Source of the DNA: JBOHNM01 sp050730675
Lineage (GTDB): Bacteria; Planctomycetota; Phycisphaerae; Phycisphaerales; UBA1924
Length of the DNA stretch: 5,416 nucleotides
Direction of reading: 5' to 3'
Assembly: GCA_050730675.1 (NCBI GenBank)
Contig: JBOHNM010000215.1
Coordinates: forward strand, 1-5,416
In this document: piece by piece, positions 1-4,827 of the stretch
Position numbering within the stretch: position 1 is the stretch's first letter
How the letters are laid out: each line of letters begins with the position of its first letter
Position numbers and translations under genes: made by a program
The notes under the pieces: generated by a model
Database searches by the model: none
Told to the model about the DNA's origin: nothing
What the model saw: the letters and a program-made list of their open reading frames with translations, nothing else

Positions 1-1294
1 GGCCGCGGGCCTCGAACTCCTTGACCACCAGCTTGCGGGCCTCTTCGCGCTTCTTGCCAACGAAGATGTGAGCATCGCCGATGTCGGTCCACCCGTGCTT
101 GTCGCTGATCGTCGCGTCCGGCGCCATCACGTTGATCGCGGCTAGGTGATGGCGGATGCCGAGTTCCCAGTCGTTGGTATCGTGCGCCGGCGTCACCTTG
201 AGGAAGCCCGTCGCGAACTTGGCCTTGGGGTCCTCGGCCTCTTCATCGCGCCCGAGCTGCTTGGCGATCGCCTCCGGCAGCACCACGTAGTCGTCGGTCA
301 CGATCGGGATCACGCGGCCCACCAGCGGCAGCTCCACGTGCAGTCCGTGCAACGCCTTCGCCCGCGGGTCGTGCGGGTTGATGCCCACGGCGGTGTCGCC
401 GAGGTACGTCTCCGGCCGCGTCGTCGCGACCGTCACCCACGCCTGCTCCTCCTGCGGGTGCTGCGCTGCGCCCGGGTAGCCGCGGCGCGTCAGCTCGTTC
501 CACGTCACCGGCACAGCGTCATCGGGCGGCATCTGCCCGCCCGCCCGCTCGCGCTCGGTCTCCTGACCATACTTGTGGACCAGCGGGTAACGCAGGTAGT
601 AGAACGCCCCGTCGATCTCCTCGTCGTAGCACTCGTCATCGGCCACGGCGGTCTGCAGCGCGGGGTCCCAGTTCACCAGCCGCTTGCCGCGGTAGATGAG
701 CCCGTCCCTGAAGAGGCGGAAGAACGCCTCGCGTACCGCCCGCGCACACACCTCGTCCATCGTGAAACGCTGGCGAGACCAGTCGCACGAGCACCCCATC
801 GCCTTGAGCTGGCCGGTGATCGTCGCCTCGTACTCGTCCTTGAAGGCCTGGATCTTGGCGACGAAGGCCTCGCGCGTGAAGTCTTTGCGGCGCTTGCCCT
901 CTTCCTTCGAGACGCGCTTCTCGACCACCGCCTGCGTCGCGATCCCCGCGTGGTCGGTCCCGGGCATCCACAGCGTCTCGAACCCCATCATGCGGTGCGA
1001 GCGGATGAGCACATCCTGCAGCGTGTTGTTGAGCGCGTGACCGAGGTGCAGCGCGGCCGTCACGTTCGGCGGCGGGATGACGATCGAGTACGGCTTCTTC
1101 TGCCCGCTGACGACCTTGGCCGGGTCGGCGTGGAAGGCCCCCGAGGACTCCCACCGGGAGCGGATCCGCCCCTCGTGGTTGGCGGGTTGGTATTGCTTTT
1201 CTAATCCGGTTGACCCAGGGCCCGCAAAGCCGGGCCCGCTGGCGCCGGCGGTTCCGCCCGTTGTTTCTGCCGCGTTGTTGCCCGAAGTAGACAT
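1..1294 (-). CDS. valS: Valyl-tRNA synthetase, N-terminal 431 residues (3' part outside window)
   Basis: Class I aminoacyl-tRNA synthetase that charges tRNA(Val) with valine in the cytoplasm and hydrolyses mischarged Thr-tRNA(Val). The minus-strand frame is open from ATG at 1294 to the window edge. Visible motifs are IPPPNVT (about residues 73-79) leading into the HIGH signature HLGH (83-86), GTDHAGIATQ (112-121), YRGKRLVNWDP (201-211), and the CP1 editing-domain motifs TTRPET (291-296) and KVTPAHD (366-372), whose Asp matches the conserved editing aspartate of Val/Leu/Ile enzymes. The KMSKS loop and anticodon-binding domain would lie outside. Family length is roughly 880-950 residues, so a little under half is present. 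Before the conserved core (QY at 34-35) lies about 30 residues rich in Gly, Ala, Ser, Thr and Pro. The residue after PPPNVT is Ala where Gly is usual. No Shine-Dalgarno sequence precedes the ATG, but no other start fits better. The identity is certain; the exact start is likely. Confidence 0.97.
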   Translation of the reverse strand, partial: MSTSGNNAAETTGGTAGASGPGFAGPGSTGLEKQYQPANHEGRIRSRWESSGAFHADPAKVVSGQKKPYSIVIPPPNVTAALHLGHALNNTLQDVLIRSHRMMGFETLWMPGTDHAGIATQAVVEKRVSKEEGKRRKDFTREAFVAKIQAFKDEYEATITGQLKAMGCSCDWSRQRFTMDEVCARAVREAFFRLFRDGLIYRGKRLVNWDPALQTAVADDECYDEEIDGAFYYLRYPLVHKYGQETERERAGGQMPPDDAVPVTWNELTRRGYPGAAQHPQEEQAWVTVATTRPETYLGDTAVGINPHDPRAKALHGLHVELPLVGRVIPIVTDDYVVLPEAIAKQLGRDEEAEDPKAKFATGFLKVTPAHDTNDWELGIRHHLAAINVMAPDATISDKHGWTDIGDAHIFVGKKREEARKLVVKEFEARG

Positions 1295-1439
1295 GAGCCC
1301 CGAGTGTACGCGGGCACTCCCCGATGCCCTGCCGCGCAGGCAAGCTCTTCCCCTGACTCCATCGCCTCCCGCTTCCCGCCTTCCTTCGTCCCTTCGAGTC
1401 TTCGTGCGAGTTCCCTCGCCACGCCGATACCCTTGCACA
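1295..1439. promoter_or_regulatory. Divergent intergenic region between valS and the TPR gene
   Basis: This 145-bp gap separates two divergent start codons and must carry the promoters for both unless transcription enters from elsewhere. On the minus strand a TACACT hexamer (1308 to 1303) resembles a -10 box and lies only 8 bases before the valS ATG; no good -35 is seen 16-18 bp upstream of it. For the plus-strand gene I see no convincing -10/-35 pair. Neither start has a GGAGG-like ribosome site. The plus strand is pyrimidine-rich around 1345-1410. Promoter function is inferred from position only. Confidence 0.4.
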
Positions 1440-2441
1440 ATGGCTCAAAGGTCCAAACTCGCCCTCCCCATCGTCTTGGTCATCCTCGCGGCCCTCGCCG
1501 CCGTCGGTGTCTACGGCGTCATGCAACTCGCCCGCAACACGCCCAACGACGCCAAGGCCTCCACCGCAGCCACGCCCACGACCCTCTCCACCTCCGCCCG
1601 CGCCATGGCAGAGGCCGACGCCCTCATCGCCGCCCAAAAAACCGAGGAGGCCGCGACGGTCCTCACTCGGGCTGTGGAGGCCGACACCCGCAACCAGGAT
1701 CTCCGCGTCGCCCTTGGGCGCGCCCTGATCGGTCAAAAGAAGTTCGCCGCAGCACTCGAGCAGTACGAGGCCGCCATCAGGCTCGGCTTCGATTCGCCGG
1801 AGTTCCGCATGGAGGTCGGCACCGTCGCCAACTCCGCGGGCAAGCCCGATGTCGCCGCGACACACTACGGCGTGGCTTCGGCGAAACGCCCCGATGACTA
1901 CCAGGCCGCGTTCTACCTCGCCTCGATGCAGAGCAAGCTCAATCGCCTGATCGACGCCAAGGCGAGCCTCCTCCGCGTCGTCAAGCTCAACCCCAACCTT
2001 GCCGAGGCCTGGGGCCTCCTCGCCGATGTCGAGCTGCGCGACGGCAACCCCGGCATTGCCCTCCAGCACATCGCCAAGGCCCGCGCGATCCAGCCCGACG
2101 CCCTCATGTGGCGCATCGTCGAGGCCCGCGCCCTCAAACGTGCCAACAAACCCGCCGAGGCCGAGGCCGTGCTCGTCGGCCTCTCATGGGAAGATCAGCG
2201 CAAGCCCGAGGTCCTCACGCTCCTGTGCGAGTCCCTCGGCATGCAGGGAAAGGCCGCCGATGCCGCGGCCATCTCAACCCGCGCCGCCAATGACGAACCG
2301 AAGAACGCAGAGTTGCAATATCAAGCGGCCCTGTGGTGCCAGCGGGCGGGGGACAACGGCGCGGCCAAGAAATTCGCCAAGGCCGCGAACGAGCTCAACC
2401 ACCCCGGGGCGAAGGACCTGCTTGCCACCATTGGCGAATGA
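1440..2441 (+). CDS. Membrane-anchored tetratricopeptide-repeat (TPR) protein
   Basis: A 333-residue protein. A short basic N terminus (R4, K6) precedes a hydrophobic helix at about residues 7-28, which acts as a signal anchor and probably leaves the rest outside the cytoplasmic membrane. A Thr/Ala/Ser-rich linker (about 38-56) leads into helical hairpins of TPR type spaced about 34 residues apart from residue 57 to about 325. The best units are AALEQYEAAIRLG (104-116), the one ending SLLRVVKLNPN (176-186), and AEAWGLLADVELRDG followed by ALQHIAKARAIQPD (188-220). TPR arrays are protein-protein scaffolds; no enzymatic motif is visible and the partner is unknown. The ATG at 1440 was chosen because it begins directly before the basic and hydrophobic anchor. 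The frame stays open upstream to 1077, but that part overlaps valS antisense and has no TPR character. No Shine-Dalgarno sequence is seen. It is divergent from valS and converges on the reductase gene. I do not recognise a specific orthologue. Confidence 0.88.
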   Translation: MAQRSKLALPIVLVILAALAAVGVYGVMQLARNTPNDAKASTAATPTTLSTSARAMAEADALIAAQKTEEAATVLTRAVEADTRNQDLRVALGRALIGQKKFAAALEQYEAAIRLGFDSPEFRMEVGTVANSAGKPDVAATHYGVASAKRPDDYQAAFYLASMQSKLNRLIDAKASLLRVVKLNPNLAEAWGLLADVELRDGNPGIALQHIAKARAIQPDALMWRIVEARALKRANKPAEAEAVLVGLSWEDQRKPEVLTLLCESLGMQGKAADAAAISTRAANDEPKNAELQYQAALWCQRAGDNGAAKKFAKAANELNHPGAKDLLATIGE

Positions 2442-2447
2442 ACGGCG

Positions 2448-3230
2448 TCAGGTGATCCAGCGTCCGCCATCTACCCGCACCACCTGCCCGGTCGTGTAGG
2501 TTGCCTTCAGCGCCAGCCACGCGACCGCCTCCGCTGCTTCTTCAGGTGTCCCACTCCGCTCCAGCGGCACACGCGACAGGTACTTGGCCTGCGCTTCCGC
2601 ATCCGATTCGTGCCCGCTCTCGGGGAACGCCACCACGCCCGGCGCCACCGCGTTGCAGCGCACCTTGGGCGCCAGTTCACGGGCCAGCACCATCGTCAAC
2701 TCCAGCAGCGCCGCCTTGCTCATCGAGTACGCAAAAAACCCTTTGCGCGGCTGCCCCACCTCGCCCATCGCATGGATGTCGCACATGCTCACGATCGCCC
2801 CACCCCCGGGGAGCTTGGACTTCACCAGCCGTGGGGCGAGTGCTCGGCTCAGCAGCAGAGGGGCGATGGCGTTGACGCGGTAGAGCCGCTCGCAGTCCGC
2901 GGCCGTTACCTTCGCGAGCGCCGTCGGCTCGTAGATCGATGCGTTGTGCACCAGCACGTCCACCCGCGGCAGCACTTCCGCCAGCGCCTTGGCCCCGGCC
3001 TCGGTCTCCTCTGGCTCGTCCAGCGACACATTCTTGAGCAGCACCGCGGACTCCGGCGCGGCCGCCAGAACCGTGTCCCGCGCCGCCTCGGCCTTCCCGG
3101 GCTCGCGCCGGTAGGTGATGACGACATCGCACCCGCCCCGTGCCAAGGCACACGCCGTGGCCAGCCCCACGCGACGCACCGCGCCCGTGACGATCGCCAC
3201 CGGTCGTTTCCCCGACAGGTCCGTGTTCAT
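2448..3230 (-). CDS. Short-chain dehydrogenase/reductase, pteridine reductase (PTR1/FolM)-like
   Basis: A 260-residue NAD(P)-dependent oxidoreductase of the classical SDR family, presumably cytoplasmic. The cofactor-binding motif is TGAVRRVG (15-22), with YRR (40-42) after the second strand, which suggests NADPH preference. HNAS (95-98) replaces NNAG. The catalytic pair is Y168 and K172 (YSMSK), followed by the NAVAPG turn (193-198) and a C-terminal VDGGRWIT. The TGxxRRxG form, NASxxxPT, the Asp in SMCDIH (D151, in place of the usual catalytic Ser) and the tail resemble pteridine reductase 1 and FolM, which reduce pterins or dihydrofolate. That substrate is inferred, since the SDR family is broad. 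The ATG at 3230 overlaps the upstream gene's stop as ATGA and is preceded by GGAGG ten bases away. No folate gene is present in the window. An alternative is a generic 3-oxoacyl-ACP reductase-like SDR, but the Asp at the Ser position argues against it. Confidence 0.9.
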   Translation of the reverse strand: MNTDLSGKRPVAIVTGAVRRVGLATACALARGGCDVVITYRREPGKAEAARDTVLAAAPESAVLLKNVSLDEPEETEAGAKALAEVLPRVDVLVHNASIYEPTALAKVTAADCERLYRVNAIAPLLLSRALAPRLVKSKLPGGGAIVSMCDIHAMGEVGQPRKGFFAYSMSKAALLELTMVLARELAPKVRCNAVAPGVVAFPESGHESDAEAQAKYLSRVPLERSGTPEEAAEAVAWLALKATYTTGQVVRVDGGRWIT

Positions 3231-3532
3231 TGTTCTTTCCCCTCCGGCGGCGGCTCGTACCCCGGTGTCTCCTCCGGCGGCGGTGCTTCCATGCGCCGCC
3301 CTGCCTCGTCCCACGCGCTCACCATCCGCCGGCGTGATTGCGCGTTCGCCGGTCGCATCGGCGTGAGCGCCGCACCGCGCAGCCACTTCAGTCCGGCGAT
3401 GACAATCACCGCCACCGCCAGCAGGGCCAGCACATAGAGCACGGTTGTGGCCACGCCGAGCTTCGACGCATTGGGAGCGGCGGAGGAGGGAATGGGGTCC
3501 ACAGAGCCCGAACTGGTCGTCGTCGCCTGCAC
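3227..3532 (-). CDS. Small single-pass membrane protein with proline-rich tail, unknown function
   Basis: A 101-residue protein with no family that I recognise. Residues 1-25 are polar (Ser/Thr/Ala). One hydrophobic helix spans about residues 26-48, followed by KWLRG (49-53). A basic stretch (S66-R69) comes next, and the tail ends in two PPPE repeats (84-87 and 94-97). The positive residues after the helix predict the tail on the cytoplasmic side and the N terminus outside. The frame closes with a TGA that overlaps the reductase ATG (ATGA), so the two are probably translationally coupled. The start is GTG at 3532, twelve bases after the upstream stop and without a clear ribosome site. A second in-frame GTG at 3502 is possible. 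An ATG at 3543 is in another frame. Confidence that the gene is real comes from its packing, open frame and clear membrane helix. Confidence 0.75.
   Translation of the reverse strand: MQATTTSSGSVDPIPSSAAPNASKLGVATTVLYVLALLAVAVIVIAGLKWLRGAALTPMRPANAQSRRRMVSAWDEAGRRMEAPPPEETPGYEPPPEGKEQ
3241..3245 (-). promoter_or_regulatory. Ribosome binding site of the SDR gene
   Basis: GGAGG sits ten bases before ATG 3230, within the last codons (PPPEG) of the upstream small membrane protein. It decides the SDR start over the longer open frame that extends to 3539. Confidence 0.65.
3241..3283. repeat. Two 13-bp direct repeats encoding PPPE motifs
   Basis: The 13-mer CCTCCGGCGGCGG occurs at 3241-3253 and again at 3271-3283, exactly 30 bp (10 codons) apart in the small membrane protein gene. 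On the coding strand each copy encodes Pro-Pro-Pro-Glu and contains GGAGG; the downstream copy supplies the SDR ribosome site. This suggests an in-frame duplication or codon-constrained convergence. Confidence 0.7.
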
Positions 3533-3544
3533 GGGGCAAGCATA

Positions 3545-4168
3545 TCAGTTCGTGCTCGGCGCACCGCCGCCGGCGCCGCCCGAATCTCCTCCACCCAAGC
3601 CCTTGAAGCCCCCCGCGCAGTCCAGGCAGATCATCCGCACCCGCTCGCCGATCCGCTCGAGGCCGTAGCGATTGCCCGTCCGCTCCACCAATGCGATCAG
3701 CTCGTCATCACCGATGTCCCGGACGGTCAGTGCTGGACCCTCAACGGCGAGCCGTTTCAAGATGGTCGGGTCTGGCTGGATCACCTCGATGTTCGAGCCC
3801 GTCGCTCCTGTGACCATCGCGACAGAGGTGCTCGGAGCACCCGCTGAGTGTGCGGCGACCGTCACGCCGTCCGGCGCGGGCGCAACTGGTGCCATTTGGG
3901 GCGCGGGCTTCGGCCCCGGCAATGTCACCACGACCGTATCGGGCGTGGACGGCCGTCTGCTGGGCCTCTCGTCGCGAAACGCCATCGCGACGGCGCCGCA
4001 TGCGACCGCCACCACTGCCAGAGCACCGCCCGTTTGTACCCACATCCGTCTCCGCCGACGAAGGCCCGCGGCGTTCAACACCACTGTTCGGATCGCTTCG
4101 GACCGTGTTGCGCCCTCAGCACTCAGCATCGATCTATCGCGAGGCAGGTTCATCTCGTCACCGATCAT
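3545..4168 (-). CDS. Single-pass membrane protein, putative anti-sigma factor partner
   Basis: A 207-residue protein starting at ATG 4168, overlapping the sigma-factor stop by ATGA and preceded by a strong GGAGGTG. The N-terminal 36 residues are cytoplasmic in prediction and include a short amphipathic stretch (SEAIRTVVLNAAG, 23-35). Five arginines (37-41) then precede a membrane helix at about 43-64. A Pro/Ala-rich linker (about 68-112) follows. A compact C-terminal domain (about 126-180) contains VRDIGDDELIALVER and GLERIGERVRMI, then CLDC (181-184) and a glycine-rich end. Being directly downstream of and coupled to an ECF sigma gene is the usual position for its anti-sigma factor, so that role is inferred. 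The HxxxCxxC zinc motif of common anti-sigma domains is absent. It could instead be a sigma-associated envelope protein of another kind. The CxxC would lie outside the membrane and might form a disulphide or bind metal. Confidence 0.85.
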   Translation of the reverse strand: MIGDEMNLPRDRSMLSAEGATRSEAIRTVVLNAAGLRRRRRMWVQTGGALAVVAVACGAVAMAFRDERPSRRPSTPDTVVVTLPGPKPAPQMAPVAPAPDGVTVAAHSAGAPSTSVAMVTGATGSNIEVIQPDPTILKRLAVEGPALTVRDIGDDELIALVERTGNRYGLERIGERVRMICLDCAGGFKGLGGGDSGGAGGGAPSTN

Positions 4169-4800
4169 CCGGCACCTCCAGTCATCGTTTTGCGCAGGCT
4201 CGCCATCGCCCGGCGCACCCGGCCCCACGCGCTCCCCGCAGTTACTCCGTGTTCCGCGGCGATCTGCGTCAGCTCTCGCCCGTCGGCCGCCCGGCCCCGC
4301 ACCATCGATGCATCGATGGCGTCGAGTTTGTTCAGCGCTGCTTCGATCCTGGTCATTTCGTCTTCACCTTCTGCCGAATTCGTCGGCGTGCTGATGCGCG
4401 AGCCCGCAATGGTCGCCGCGCGCTGCTCACGAGCGAGTCGGCGCTTCTCAGACTTCAGCCGGTTCGCCGCGCAGCTCCGCGTTACCCGACTCATCCACGC
4501 CTCCAAAGCCCGCTCGTGCTCCAGCCGGGGCAATCCCGCGATCACCTTCAGCATCACGTCCTGCAGCACATCCAGGCAGAACGACTCGTCCCGCCCCGTC
4601 CACGACCGGGTGCCGGCGGTCACTCGCCCCGACCACTCGCGGTAGAACCCGTCGATCGCCGCCGCATCACCCGCCGCAATGCGCACGCAGAGAGCCGGCG
4701 TCCGGTCGGGCGCCGAGCTCTCCACGCAAAGGGGTTTCGGGTGCAACCCGTCCAACGCCACCTCCGGCAGCCTCCGCACCGAGCTGCCTGTGCGAACCAA
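4165..4800 (-). CDS. ECF-type RNA polymerase sigma-70 family factor
   Basis: Up to 211 residues. Region 2 spans about residues 36-121 with FYREWSGRV (52-60), the core-binding helix SFCLDVLQDVMLKVIAGL (73-90) and EAWMSRVTRSCAANRLKSEKRR (100-121), matching the AWLxRIxRNxxxDxLR pattern of ECF factors. A variable linker follows. Region 4 (about 147-205) has IEAALNKLDAID, then the helix-turn-helix ELTQIAAEHGVTAGSAWGRVRRAMASLRK (176-204). Region 3 is missing, as in ECF factors. It would direct RNA polymerase to specific promoters, probably including its own. The frame is drawn from its longest plausible start, TTG 4800. GTG 4761 or TTG 4755 is as likely, because GGAGG-type sequences sit just upstream and residues before about 30 carry no conserved motif. 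It follows the secretin-like gene by 27 bp and overlaps the membrane-partner gene by ATGA. The second half is more diverged from consensus than the first. Confidence 0.85.
   Translation of the reverse strand: MVRTGSSVRRLPEVALDGLHPKPLCVESSAPDRTPALCVRIAAGDAAAIDGFYREWSGRVTAGTRSWTGRDESFCLDVLQDVMLKVIAGLPRLEHERALEAWMSRVTRSCAANRLKSEKRRLAREQRAATIAGSRISTPTNSAEGEDEMTRIEAALNKLDAIDASMVRGRAADGRELTQIAAEHGVTAGSAWGRVRRAMASLRKTMTGGAG
4173..4179 (-). promoter_or_regulatory. Ribosome binding site of the putative anti-sigma gene
   Basis: GGAGGTG lies six bases (counting from GGAGG) before ATG 4168 and is a perfect complement to the bacterial 16S rRNA tail. It fixes the start of the 207-residue membrane protein and lies inside the last codons of the sigma gene, which supports coupled but independently initiated translation. 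Confidence 0.8.
4759..4765 (-). promoter_or_regulatory. Candidate ribosome site for an alternative sigma-factor start
   Basis: GGAGGTG, identical to the site used by the next gene, stands at matching spacing before TTG 4755; the overlapping GTG at 4761 has its own GGAGG nine bases upstream. Either would shorten the sigma factor to about 196-198 residues. It could be chance within Glu-Val codons. Confidence 0.35.
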
Positions 4801-4827
4801 GGGATGGACCGTCGCTGCGGACAGGGG

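Noticed and set aside
146..1204. 352-codon plus-strand open frame opposite valS
   Set aside because: Composition is Arg/His/Leu/Val-rich with no motif, and it is fully antisense to a recognised essential gene.
1328..1340. Inverted repeat CCTGC-CGC-GCAGG in the divergent gap
   Set aside because: The stem is only five base pairs with a three-base loop and no U-tract. It is easily a chance event in this base composition and is not a terminator for either divergent gene.
1077..1439. N-terminal extension of the TPR protein frame
   Set aside because: It is mostly antisense to valS and Pro/Ser/Arg-rich; the ATG at 1440 directly precedes a normal signal anchor.
636..2069. 477-codon minus-strand open frame
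   Set aside because: It crosses the valS start, the intergenic gap and the antisense of the TPR gene. The valS frame with HIGH and GTDHAG motifs is clearly the real one on this strand.
2610..3437. 275-codon plus-strand open frame opposite the SDR
   Set aside because: Antisense shadow of a recognised SDR; Arg/His-rich with no domain.
3406..3594. Minus-strand frame with ATG at 3543 near the small membrane protein start
   Set aside because: It has an ATG, but the product is Arg/Pro/Trp-rich and out of frame with the clear membrane helix, whereas the GTG 3532 frame has coherent protein features and an ATGA junction.
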